Part shown: positions 36,950-48,847 of the stretch, piece by piece | Numbering within the stretch: position 1 is the stretch's first letter | Layout of the letters: each line of letters begins with the position of its first letter | Source of the DNA: Rhynochetos jubatus | Lineage: Eukaryota; Chordata; Aves; Eurypygiformes; Rhynochetidae | Length of the DNA stretch: 64,000 bases | Assembly: GCA_027574665.1 (NCBI GenBank) | Contig: CM050668.1 | Location: 4,780,001-4,844,000, forward strand | Reading direction: 5' to 3' | The notes under the pieces: model-generated | Told to the model about the DNA's origin: nothing | Database searches by the model: none | Seen by the model: the letters and a program-made list of their open reading frames with translations, nothing else | Made by a program: the position numbers and the translations under genes

Positions 36950-37160
36950 ATCAGCAGAGCATGGCTGGAGCCTTGGTGACGAGCAGCTGATCAATGGAGC
37001 AGCACTACTGCCTGTATCGCTGCCAGGCAGTTACTGGAGCCACGCTCGGCAGTATTACTGCAAGCTGCTCTGTGGAGCGGCACCGGTATTCGTATCGCTG
37101 CCGTTTCATCAGTGAAGTGGCACTGGAGTCTGTCTCCCTGACAGCTGATCAATGAGGAGA
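36950..37160. repeat. Degenerate tandem repeat, period about 40-80 bp
   Basis: TGATCAATGGAGCAGCACTA plus CTGTATCGCTGCC (about 36989) is echoed by TGCTCTGTGGAGCGGCACCG plus TCGTATCGCTGCC (about 37067), then by TCATCAGTGAAGTGGCACTG (about 37108) and the start of another unit, TGATCAATGAGG (about 37146). The copies are well diverged, so this is an old minisatellite. Confidence 0.6.
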
Positions 37161-37849
37161 AATATAATAATCATCATGTGGTGTTTTACAGGATACCGGC
37201 CTTTAACCCAAGGACCTCAAATCCCTTTTCAGACGTTCATTAAGCCACAAATTCCACACGTGTGGAGATGGTCACAGATATCCAGATCACAAAGGTATTG
37301 CAAACTCATCTTTGTTCTTGTTGTACAGATGGGTGACCTGAGATGCCATGGACAGGTCAAGCATCCTGGTTTAATTCCCAGTGATACTAAGGGTAGGTTG
37401 AAAATAGGTTGACAGTACAGAAAGGCTAAAACAAGATGGGTTCTCCTAAAAGCTTTCCAGAAAACCTGAATAGAAATATCACAGTGAAAGGTAAAATGTG
37501 CTGAAAAAACCCCACACCTGACGCCAGGCTTGCGGGTCATCCTTTTTGAATCCTGAGAAGTCAGTGACAGAGTTCAGCACACAAAACAGAAACGTGGAAT
37601 GCCTTGGTGAAAGCCAGCACTGTTGATGCAGAGCCACGGTCTCATGTTCTCTCTGTTCCCTCACCACAAAAGCATCCTCCAACTTCAAGAGTGGAATGAA
37701 ATTCAGGTGTCTAAACTCTCCGTGCTCTCATCTATCCTTGCACTCAAATCCCACACGTGGATTCAGGGTCAGCCTCAGCACACCGAGATGGAGCTTCACC
37801 CTCCAAATCTTTCATGATGCTTTTTCCAGTAATTCTGTCAACAAGCTCA
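37161..37849. other. Intergenic, nothing recognised
   Basis: I see no exon, repeat family or regulatory pattern that I can support here. Confidence 0.4.
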
Positions 37850-38250
37850 GCTAAGGTATTATTTTCCTGAGCTTCCAATTCAGTACCACCATGCCTAAGC
37901 AAGCTGCTCAGCTCAAAAATTCTTGTTTCAAATTTAGGGAGGCCAAGCCTAGCTAATCTTTTTTTATAATTCATTCCCCAAATCCCTGAATAACTGTGGT
38001 TGCCCTACACTGCCCCTTCTGCATTCTCAAATGTGCGACACGCTTCCCATAATAAGGTAACTAAAACCGCACACAATAGCCTACGTGTTTTATTTCACGT
38101 TCCCCACTGATTAATGCTGAATGCTTCCATACAGTATATCCACACGCTTTGCACTTAATGCTTCAATATATATATAGTGCAATAACCTCGTTGCTTTTAC
38201 TTTACAGCTGCCAATTTGTGCAGATGGCTGTAGTGTATTAGTCACCACCA
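37850..38250 (-). repeat. Ancient CR1-type LINE relic
   Basis: 'ataattcattccccaaatcc', 'gtggttgccctacactgccc', 'aactaaaaccgcacacaata' and 'aataacctcgttgctttt' follow the reverse complement of the same old sauropsid CR1-like LINE as in intron 1, from its more upstream part. Heavily mutated. Confidence 0.5.
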
Positions 38251-38364
38251 ACGCTCCCCTCCTCCTCCTCCCAGCAGTCTTGTTCTCGGTCAGCGTTTCA
38301 CATGGCATTTCCTTTCAAGGTATCTATGGCTATTTTTGGCCCGAGAGTTCCTGGTATATTAAAC

Positions 38365-38450
38365 ACAATGAGCCACATCCTCAGCTGGTGTAAATCTGCA
38401 CAGCCCTAATTCGGTCCGTGGAGCTGTGCCATTTCACGTGAGTGGAAAGT
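38365..38450. repeat. Imperfect inverted repeat resembling an old sauropsid element
   Basis: 'catcctcagctggtgtaaat' on the left and 'gtggagctgtgccatttcac' on the right resemble the two arms of a common sauropsid hairpin-like repeat. The arms are diverged and I cannot name the family. Confidence 0.45.
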
Positions 38451-38769
38451 CCCATAAATCAGTTATCAGACCAATAAATTAATGCAGATTATTTAAACTG
38501 CTTCTGCTTTGGTTTTATTTATTTAGAGATAACCCACAGTATGGAAGGATGATCGTCCTGCCCCACGAAGCCCACAGAGTACGGGCTGGCTGACCGGGGA
38601 TAAGGACAGACAAGCAGAAAAGTCAGCTCAGTTCACCATCGTGCCACCACAGCCAAACGCTACTCTGGTATTAGTGAAAAAACCTTCTCTCTTCGGTCTC
38701 CTTTTGCCTGAACAGCAATTTGTTTCAGGCCCAGAATGGGTGAAGACCATTTTCATGTATAAGGGAAAA

Positions 38770-38935
38770 AAAAGCGTAGCTAAAACTGACCCTTGCCACA
38801 CCTCCTCATCCTGAACTGTTTCCTGACCGTGACATCCTCTATTTTCTGTCCAAAAGCCAATTTTTAACCAGTCTCTACCCTGGGTTTTCAGAACAGCCTG
38901 TTTCTTACAAAGTCTTCCCAAATACTTGATAATGT
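38770..38935 (-). repeat. Ancient CR1-type LINE relic
   Basis: 'aaaactgacccttgccac', 'ccaatttttaaccagtctct' and the following 'ttacaaagtcttcccaaata' resemble the reverse complement of an old CR1-type LINE. It may belong to the same insertion as 37850-38250. Confidence 0.45.
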
Positions 38936-39029
38936 GGCTCAGCGGCAGCTCCGCATACCGTGGCTACAGCCTCGAGACTCTGGAGAGGAGCAAGGCACCA
39001 GGGAAAAAACCCCAACCCATTAGACTCTT

Positions 39030-39300
39030 GCCTCAGTTCCTTAATGTTTTGAGGTGAATGATTTAGGCTGTAAGAAAAAGCCTCCTGACAACAAGATCTA
39101 TTAGTGTATGGAATAATCTTCCAAGGGAAGTGATGGAAACATTGCTGCTTGGCACACAGCTAGTGTTTGTCCAGACTAGTTTTTAAATATACAATCCTGA
39201 ATTGGCAGAGGAAAAGTCTAGCCGAGGTAGTTGCTCTTATCTATCTCCATATTCCAGGATAAATCAGGTCATCTCCTTTGTTCTAGTCTAAAAATTGAGG
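39030..39300 (+). repeat. Ancient CR1-type LINE 3' portion
   Basis: 'tgtatggaataatcttccaa', 'gggaagtgatggaaacattg', 'gtccagactagtttttaaat' and 'ataaatcaggtcatct' follow, in order, the sense strand near the 3' end of old CR1-type elements (cf. GGAATAGTCTCCCAAGGGAA). Strongly diverged. Confidence 0.5.
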
Positions 39301-42300
39301 AATGCACTTAAAACAATTCATGCAGTTTTAATCAGCTATGATCTCCCTTTTATGATCCACATGGGTTGTATCTTATTAAATTAGATATATCTAGCTGTTT
39401 CTTTTTAATCATCAAGTTTTTCTAATATAAGGCAGCAGCACTGTCTGGCACAGCTGGCATCCACTGGGGCTGTGAACAGCTTCAGGTCTCTCTTTGGCTA
39501 TGCCCCAGGCTCCAGGACAAGTAAATAAACCTTAAAAATAAAAATAAAAGTAAAATAAACTCCCTAATGTGTTTTTGTCACTCAGAGAGCCTGAGACTGA
39601 CATTCAGAGGTCATGGGTGTTCATGGCTCTGGTCAAAGTCACCAGCTGAGGCGAGATGGGGTAAAACTGTGAAAGGAAAGGACGCAAAGGCATTTAGGTA
39701 CCACAGCACTTTGTATGGTATAAAAACATGAAAAAAAGACCCACACTGAGGGGTGAATGAAGACTGAAAAGCGCTGCATCCTGAAACAGAGATTGGGAAT
39801 TTCAGCCTTAGTGGTATTTTGCAAGTGTAAATGATAGCTATAACGCTCCCAACAGGCAACCAAGACCAAGTCCTGCGGTCTCCTGCCAGACAGCTATTCT
39901 GCTTTCAGAAAGACTGGTCACTCCACCCCAAAATGAAAGATAAAAAGGAACACGTGATATTAGCAAATTCCTTTCTACTGGAATGTGAGGTCTTCCTTCT
40001 GCTGCTCCCAGTCCAGCATCCCTCCCTCTGCTAAGGGAACAGACACACGGTGACAGTAAAGGCAGTGACTGGAGACACCTTCAACATCGTTCATGCATCA
40101 TCTGGCTGGGCATAACACGGAACCAGCACCAGAAAACAGCAGATTTCTGCCATTTGCCCTCCCAAGGGCTCTGCATGTGATCCCAGGCACGAGACATGAC
40201 CATACAACAAAAATGAATGTTGAAGGGTACGTAGATAACGATTTTCTTTGCTTTGTGCAGCAACCAGCACTGCGAGGCCCTGGTCCTGAGTGAGGCCTCT
40301 CGGGAAGGATTTGTACCCATCACCGTTCAGTACAAACCAACCTCGGTATGACACATCACTCACTCATTTGGCTGCCCTTAAAAGATTCGCCCCCAACAGA
40401 GAAAACTGCAGGTAGGAGGCTCCATTCCATTTCTTAAACTCTTTAAATCATTCCTTCAATTCACTGGAAAGAACTTTTCTAGTGACACAACATTGTGTGA
40501 CAGGGTAATAAATATACATTCAGATGAATGTAAAAAATTATAAATAAGATACAGTGCAGCCACTCCAGCAACCATAAATTTAGCCATATGTTTCTTTCTG
40601 AGGCCACTATATCAGATCTTATCTCTTGTAGGAGACTAGTTTTCTTGCCCTCAACTCCCAAACACTCATCTATTGTTTTGAAAATGAAAAGGCTGACAGC
40701 AGAACAGGATGTCCTTTTAGGAACATGTCTGATACCAGAAAGTCGCAGTAATTCTGGAATTGCTTCAGAAATAAACCACTGTTTCTTAGTTCAGAGCCTG
40801 CACCGTTACTCAGTATGCTGTACAAAACAGAGTACGTGTGCCAGATTTGGTCAAATTGTGACTGAAGAGGGTGTAGTGGGTCAGAATACAGGGAAGATGC
40901 AACGGATTTAATAGAGTGCACAGTCACATTTGGGAGCACTGAACAGCTTTCTCGAACAGGAATGAAGGATTGAAAATAAGGCACCTTTTCTTGAGCAGTT
41001 ATTTTGTAACCTACTAATGTTAGTATGGATTTGTGAGCTTAGAAATGCGATGGCAATGGGACTTCATCAAACATATTAAAGTGAGGAAGGCCTTTTGGTT
41101 ATTATCGATTCTGCTCCGTAGCTGCTGCTTCTGCAAAATAACTTAATTCCTAACTCGACTGTCAAAAGGGCAAATCTACAGGTCTCACCACTGAAGCGGT
41201 ACTCGCCGGTGCTTGCTAGCATTGCCTAATCATATTTTTGTGTATGGAACACCACTGCATTTAGCAAAGTAGTTTTACCCCTAAAGGTATACATATGGAT
41301 CTTAAAGTGCTCTGGAAAGCCAACGCTATTGGGGGCTTCCTGAACCACTTGTTATCGCTTTGAAGCATCTGGCTGGTGGTCAGCTGTTTCACGTTACTAA
41401 CTTCTACATTTGTTTCTGAAGAAATTAGCACAGCTTCCTTCAATGCTACATTCTGCGGCGGGTTTGGTTTTGATTGTAACATCTCGTCGTTCATCTTGAA
41501 ATCAAAGTCATTTATGGAAGCTGCAGAATTTTAATGTCCCTCAGACTCAAAAGCATTTGTTTAACCACCACCAGACAAGGAGATGAATAAGAGAGACTGT
41601 CTGCTCTTGATTTAGTGGGACCAGACTTTCAGAAGAGCTCAGCAACCAGTGTATGTCTTCAACACTCTAACTTCTTCGGACAGCCTGGGTATTTATTACA
41701 GTGCTTAAATGAGAACGACTCTCATAAAAAACATGACCCTAACGAACCGGACAGTTAATACACACGATACATTCCCATGTTTCCATCTGAAGGAGGGGAT
41801 TTATTCATAACTTCAACCTGCAATTTAACAGCAGCTTTTGAGTCTTATTATTTCTGCATCTGTTTTATTGTTCACCCAAAAGGCTTGTCTACACGATTGT
41901 TGAGCTCTGAGCTGTGTTTAAGAATCACTGCCTAGTACAAAATGATATGCAAGACAAAAACAAAGAGACACTATCTTAGGTTACTTTTGTTTAAGCCCTA
42001 CACAGAGAACAGAATAGATTAAAGCAGTGGGAAAATAAGAGATCAAGTCTTGTGATGTGGCGTAGGGTGCTCCCTCCAGCCAACCGCACTTCATTTTTCT
42101 CCACTGATGTTTCCAAGTGGTTTTCTAGGATACCCCTGAGCAGAACTCATTGTAATAACTGGAGGAAATAAATTAATGGAGAATTACCGCAAGGTTCATC
42201 TAAGAGAAGTTTTGATAAACAACACTTCCAGGCTGAGATATTCAGTGCAGCCTGAGGAATGTGGACTTTCCCACTCCCATCCAACCGAACGGGTATCTGT

Positions 42301-43246
42301 ACCTCTGAGTCAAGCTGGGAAGTGGCTGCCACAACCACCAGAAGCAATTCTGTATTTCAGGTGCAATCAGAGATCAAGAAGTACCCTTAAACTAAAAAAT
42401 TCTGACAAAGAAAAAGGTGAAACAAAGAGTGTTGGACCTATCCAGCTGGCATCGCTACTAGACTTAGTCTCAGCAAGCAAATTCTCGGGTGAGTTGCAAT
42501 CTCTGCGCTCCCAGTCTCCGTCAAGGAAATTGCACAATCTTCAGAGGCGGAAGAGGAGGCAGAAAAACTGACAGCCGTGGAATCAGAGCCCAAATGCCAC
42601 CACAGACACAGAGATAAGTCCCACACACATGCAAGCCAGAACAGAAGCTTATAAAAATCCAGACAAATTAAATATTATCATATCGCTTCTGTCTAGATTC
42701 TCCCCGGTGAAGTCCCCCTTTGGCAAAGGGATAGCTCACCCCTGAGCGTTATTTAACTCCTTTCCCAACCAAGATTTAAGCAAACCTTAATTAGTGCACG
42801 GGCTTTAGGCTGTCTGTCTGTACGGACACAATGTTTTCCACTTGAAATGGTTCTGAAACCACCGCCAACACCTATGCAGCCACAGAGACATCAGGTACTT
42901 CTGTACCTTTAAAAAGCAACACGCACACACGCCTGGCACTCTGAGCCCAGATTCTACCCCGTTTGTACCCATGGGATGTGGTGAAGTCATCACGACTGCA
43001 CAGGATAAATGAAGGTTGAAGTTGGCCTGTTTAAATTAGGATTTTTTTTTAATTTTTTTTTTTTTTAACCTGTATATTCTTCCCATTGCTAAATCTTTTA
43101 CAGAGGCTACTAAGGCAGAGAGCTGCTGAGCTAATCCTCTTTGACTCCCTGCCATCCTGGCAGGTACAGCAAAGCCTAAGGTAAAGTGGAGCATCAAAAG
43201 GAAAATTAATGTCTTCTAACAGCAATTAGAGGAAATTATTTAGATA
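39301..43246. other. Intergenic, no gene recognised
   Basis: Nothing with a recognisable protein family. Frame 42176-42571 (+, 131 codons) has no domain signature. A short 'ggcttgtctacacgattg' patch near 41882 resembles an old sauropsid repeat. Confidence 0.45.
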
Positions 43247-43268
43247 TAAATCTTGTTTTATATCTTCT
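43247..43268 (+). repeat. 22-bp direct repeat, left copy
   Basis: The 22 bp beginning TAAATCTTGTTTTATATCTT and ending CT are identical to 45147-45168. Similarity continues weakly to the right with a 6-bp gap. Confidence 0.9.
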
Positions 43269-43489
43269 CATACTTGTTTTTCAATCTTTCCCCTTTGATT
43301 TTTTTTTCCTTTCAGGCTTTTCAGAAAGAAACATTTAAAATCCCTCCTGTAAACCAGTGGCATAATTAGCTGCATGTTACACCTGGTATTTTACTCTTCT
43401 ACAGAGTAATTCCTTTGAGCTTTCTTTTTTACTAAGCCCTGAGGTCTCCCGAAACTGAATCTACTTGTTCTCTCATCTGCTGGCTGACA

Positions 43490-43960
43490 GGAGTTTGAGG
43501 GGAAGCAAAAAAAGGGCAGGGACTGTGGGTGCCCCCCTGCTGCCCACCAGGCCCCCCCAGCAGCCGCAGCGGGTGACCGGAGGTGCCAGGCGCGCGATGG
43601 CAGGCGAAGGCACCTCCCGGTCGCCCGCACTTGGCCTGTGCCGCGAAGAAACGCATGTAACCTAATTGTGCTCTGATAACATCAAACAAAGTCTCTCTGA
43701 TCCAGCACCTGGCAAGGCGCCATCCTATCTGGGGTCCGATCTGACAAGCTTGCCGATTGATCAAATCATTATCTGGTAGTGTAGGTGTATCGCCTAACAC
43801 AAGCCAAATTCCTTCAGTTGCTGCTTCTCTCTTCTAGAGAGGATAGGAGGCTGCAGCAGGCTCCTTCCCCCCGCAGCGCACCACTGGTGGCTCCAGCGGC
43901 ATCTTGCACAAAACGCGGAGCGGCTCGTGCTCACCCAAGGGAGGCTATGCTTTCTGCTTC
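43490..43960. promoter_or_regulatory. CpG-richer segment with clustered factor motifs
   Basis: From about 43550 to 43655 the sequence is GC-rich with many CpG (for example CCAGGCGCGCGATGG and TCCCGGTCGCCCGC), unlike the AT-rich surroundings. From 43655 to 43800 it carries AACAAAG (SOX/TCF type), CAGCACCTGGC (E-box), GATTGATCAAATCATTATC (PBX/TCF-like) and TGATAAC (GATA). A second CpG patch runs 43866-43935. It could be an orphan promoter or an enhancer; no exon was recognised. Confidence 0.3.
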
Positions 43961-45146
43961 CCGAGCATGGAAGAGTTACTTTGCTCGTAGTGTTAGCATA
44001 GAAAACTTGCAAAAACAAGAAAGAAAACCAGTTGTTCTCCGTGGCACAGCAACCTCAATTTCCAGAGACAGCTGAGCACAGACAGAACTGCTGACCCTTC
44101 CGGTTTTGCCACGTTCTCAAAGCTGAACACGTTGTGCAGAAAGCGCCACTGGAACTTTTGGGCTCCCTTTCCACCTCCCTGTTACTACTTGTGGGATGAC
44201 TTGTTCGTAAAAATCTCAGTTACTGCACCTCTGCAAACCTGATCGCCACATGCACCCTCTCACCTGACCCAGGCAAAAGGACAGGCCTTCCCCTGGAACT
44301 AGATCCGTTACTGCTCACAAAGGACAAGACCCCACTTCTACGCTTCCCTCATACAGCACCAGGCTTCTTAAACTCTTTGCAGACAATCCGGGGACAAGAC
44401 TTCCCTCTGAGCAGGGAAATCCCAGTTTGGGTAGGAACACCCAATTCCTACTGTTTCTGAGAAGGCTGAATTGGCCATTTGTCCGGAGCTGAACGACAAC
44501 ACCTAAACTGACCCAGACTGAAGATACCTGGTTTGGACAAGAGCGAGGCCCACACAGGCTGCAGATCCTAGCAGCAACCCCTCATTTGGAGCAGCTTTGC
44601 TTTTGTGCCCACCCAAGAGGGTGAGTAGAGCATGGTGGGTCCAGAGCTGCTGATGCCCGCGTCTCAGAGCAAAAAGGGTGGCAGTCAACCACACTGCAGA
44701 GCTCTGCAGACACCACTCGTCGTTACGCTCAGAGGGAAGCCGCTCGGTTTGTGACCTATCCGCCCTCACCTAATCAGTCCCAAAGGAACGAAGACAACAT
44801 CGGTGGATGGTTTTCCTTACAATCCTTTTCCTTCTTTCGCAGTCTGCAATCTCAGAGTTAAAGAAAGGGCTTGGCAGGGGCAGGAGATGCTATCCTCATT
44901 TTAGCACCATCGATTCAGGTCAACATTTCATCTGGCCACCTCGTGGCACTTCCCGGAGTCCTATTTCAAAGTAAGCTATCCAAGGTAATTTATTTGGTTT
45001 ATATACTTTATTTTATCCACATAAATCATGAAACAAAGTCCACAGGGAACAGGCACTCTATACTTATCATAATATGTAACTTAGTTCCCCAGAGACTGAG
45101 TATGTACAGAACAGCTAATAAATGGTGCAAAAAAAACCTGGGTCAT

Positions 45147-45168
45147 TAAATCTTGTTTTATATCTTCT
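45147..45168 (+). repeat. 22-bp direct repeat, right copy
   Basis: Identical to 43247-43268. Just upstream lie AATAAA (45117-45122) and an A8 run (45129-45136). Confidence 0.9.
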
Positions 45169-48100
45169 TGTTTCCATCAAAGTATGCAGGAGTGGAAATT
45201 CTCTTTCTAAGACAGGCTCCTACTTTTCAGCCAACTGGGAATAGAGCCAGCTGAAAAGAGAGAACCCCACATACAGCACTGACAGCTGTGCACAAAATTC
45301 ATGAGCTCAAGAGACAGACTGCTGCAGAGACAGGTGTCCGAGATCTAAGTTTAGCTTGAAAGATTAAAACAGCATCGACAAAGAATGCATTTATTCTAAT
45401 CCTCTCTGTGCTAGAAACTACACATGCATCGCTGATGCACGCATCCTGGAAACATTTGAGATATGTCTTTCTTCTGTAGGATTTCATCCCATTGTGTTCA
45501 GGGATAAAATAGGTTAGTGATAAGACCAGAGAAATGCACAGACCCAGCAGAGAGAGATGCTCCTGCTGCCTGAGGAAGGGCTGCACACGGTCAGGATCTA
45601 TGGTTACAGAGGAGGTAGGATTCAGGCTTGTGCGGCACTGACAACTGCCCACCCTGGCAGCAAGCAACCCCACCCCAGATGTTCTCAACACAGTGAGGAT
45701 GTCTTATGTAAATAAGAGCTGGGAGGCAGATCAGGTGTGGTTCTTGCAAGACAAATGTGCTTGGGAATCACGTATGATTCCATGTTTAGCTACCCTGGTA
45801 GAAATCCAGAGTGATTCTTTTGATCTTAAAGCAGCACTGCTCTAAATATACATTACATGGAAGAACGTACCCACTATCCTCAGAGCAGCCAAAGGTACAG
45901 GAGGACTCAGCCTTTGCACCTCCCTGGTGTAGCTACAGGTTTGAGAGAGGCTCTCTTCCCCTCCCTGGCGCAACCAGGTGAAGAATCAACTTCCTTGTAA
46001 CAAACCATAGATATACCACAGCAGATTTTGATGCCTTAAGCCTGCAGCCTCTAAATTAGTCAGTCTGGGAGGGCGGGACACCCAGTTTTCATGTTCACCA
46101 GGAACAAAGGATGGATCACTCGCTCATTTGGTATCATGTGATACAGTGCAGTTGCATATATAATTGTCTATCAATACAGGTAGAAATTATCAGGTTGATA
46201 CAAAGAGAGTTTGTAATCTGGAGGACATCAAAGGGATGATGTCAACAACAAGACAGGCTTAAACTTCACCTCCTTCGCTCAATGAAACAAGGGGCAGGTG
46301 CTCACCTTTGGAAAGCCACAGATCAAAATTCCTATGTTGATAATAAAAGATTTACACATTCTTTCCCCTCTGTGATACAGAACATATTGAACCATAATAC
46401 TGGAATTTTTAGAACAACTTTCACTCCCCAAAACCAAGAATAACAGGGGGCAGAGTATTTTAAAAGGGCAGAATCACTGTTTAACCACAGTATTCCTCTC
46501 TATATCAGATTTCCACAGATTCGAGAAAATTCCCCAATTTTGTTCGGGGAATGGAATTTCACGGTCATGAAAATTTGCAAATACTTGTTTAATTCAGCAC
46601 TTTCACAGGGAGACGACGTATCATTTCTGAGATCTCATGGCAAAGCTACTCCTAAGGCTATCACAGAGATTACTTACGTGGCGCCAACCGGCACTGGATC
46701 GTAATGCGCGGCTGGAACTGCCATGCAACTCTCTCAAGCAGAAGTAATCTCTGTCCTTGCATCATCAGCTCTGCCAAGCAGGAGGTCACGTGATGGGTGC
46801 TCCAGACAACACGGGGGAGGATAGCAGGGGCGAGGATGTTTTTAGCTTATGTATTTAACATATCTCTAACAGGCACCTGAGAACTGAAGCTGCAGAGTAA
46901 CTTTTCTGCAGCCTCTCCGCAAACCCCTTTTGGGAACTGGCTGGACAGAGAGAGGGTGCAGAGGAGAGGAAGAGGGCACAGCTGCAGCCAGCGGATGAAC
47001 CTGCCTATGGGTGGTCACACCCACCATAACCACTGAGTTTATGAATCTGAACACCCCCACAGCATGCAGAAAAACCCTCTTCTCACTGGGGAAGAAACTC
47101 CCCCATAGTCACTTTACCCATCACTCAAGATTTGGTCACGTTCTCCCACCACTCCAGCATCCCAAATGCCTAGGAAATAATGAGTATTGTCCCTGCAAAA
47201 CCCCTGTGCTGTGGGGAAGCGCTGGCCATCCCTGCTGTGGAGAGGGACATGGGGTGCACAGACTGAGCATCCTGCCTCAGACTTCCCCAGTGTGAGTGTG
47301 GCAGACTTCCAGCATCTAGTGCTTTCACAGCAGGATCAGCTTTCCATGCCGAAGAATGGTTTGGGGGGGAGCAGCGGGAACTCCATGGGCTGTACGTCAA
47401 AGCCTCCTCCTAGGGCTTTCCGACAAGCAGATGGCAAACTGACTCCCAGTTAGCAACTCATCACAAAATGAAAAACATCTTCCCCTTCCCTTCTCATTCA
47501 GGCAGGCTCATGTGTTAACTGTTTGCTTTGTTTACAGGCTCCTTGGGGTTGGGCCTTTGGTTTTTGCATATTCTTGCCCTTGTACAATAGCAGACATCAA
47601 GAAAAAAGAAGAATGATAAAAAACCCCATCAGTCAAACGCTGAACTTCGTGAACATCGATTGGGTTTCTGACAACCCAAGTGTTTCGGCTTTGTTAAGAT
47701 TCCTTGGGAATTCACAGCTGCTTCTCCCTGGCTTGCCCCCAGGATCCCAGGCACTCACAGCCTCACCACAGCTTCAGGACATAACAGACCCACGAGGGGT
47801 CCCATGCCCCACAGCAGTGAGACCCTCCAAGAAGTGGTTTCCTCAGAAGCACAAGGTAAAACTTAAGGGGAAGGAGCACTAATGTTTATGTTAAAGGGAG
47901 AAAACCAGCCTGGGTAGTGAATCTAACATCTTTGTCCCAGAGTTAAACCCTGAGAGTTGCTCCACATCAAGAGCAAATGGTTGTTTCTTCCTTCTAGGGC
48001 TGGGGACGCCATTACCATCCTGCTCCACCCATCCCATGTCAACACAGGAAACGCAGACCCAATCCAGCCACCAGACTCATTCTTTCTCCTCCTACTCAGT

Positions 48101-48817
48101 AGCATGTTACAAGGCCACTGAATTAAAAGGAATGCTCTTTAATTCTTCAGCTTTCAACCCTTCCCTTCCCAAGCACTGCCTCTTTATAGGTTTCAAACCA
48201 GTTTGACAATATATGGTTCTTTTGGTGTACGTGTGGGGTTTGGAGCAATATTTAACAACTAAATTAGATGTATGCGTAAAATATACACGAAGGTGTCTAG
48301 ATATTAGGTGGGGTGTTATTATATAAAGGCAAGAACAAAGACCATTTATATTACCGTATGCAAAACCAGGATACAGATTTGTGCACAGGTACGCCGGTTA
48401 CAAGTGAACTAACAGCTCTGGCATCTTATGCAGCATTATTCATTACTTTTATATTAAGCCATCCGTATTCTTTTAGATTTCATTTTACGTTACCCATATG
48501 ATTTTTAATCAGTGCCATTTACGAGGCCTTAGTGGAAGAGGTCTGCAGTTATGTTGTGGTGAAGTCTCTCTAGCGTGGCCACAGACATGTGTGGCGCAGG
48601 ACCGCTCCATTATGCTGAGCAGCCAGCCGTGAGCGTATCCTCTAAGTACGAGACCATCACTGCTTGAGACAAAGCATAGTGTAGCGTTAGCTCAGTGCCC
48701 TCGTCGTTTGTCTATGTTCCTAGGAAGTAAGAAGTAGCTCACTGGCCAGAGGCCAGCGCTCTTCAAACCAACCTGCAAATGGCCTAATCAGAGCTGTGAT
48801 CTGTTCTGTATACGCAG
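45169..48817. other. Intergenic, no gene recognised
   Basis: No exon or repeat family recognised with confidence. The open frames seen here have no domain signature. Confidence 0.45.
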
Positions 48818-48847
48818 TTTGCTGAGTCACATCGATTTGCTGAGTTT
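48818..48847. promoter_or_regulatory. Paired Maf/AP-1-type motif
   Basis: TTTGCTGAGTCA (48818-48829) contains TGCTGAGTCA, the core of a TRE-type Maf recognition element. TTTGCTGAGTTT (48836-48847) repeats its left half 18 bp later. Function is inferred from the motif only. Confidence 0.35.

Noticed and set aside
48680..48710. 'gcgttagctcagtgcc' resembling a tRNA D-arm box
   Set aside because: No matching B box or cloverleaf could be placed downstream at the right distance.
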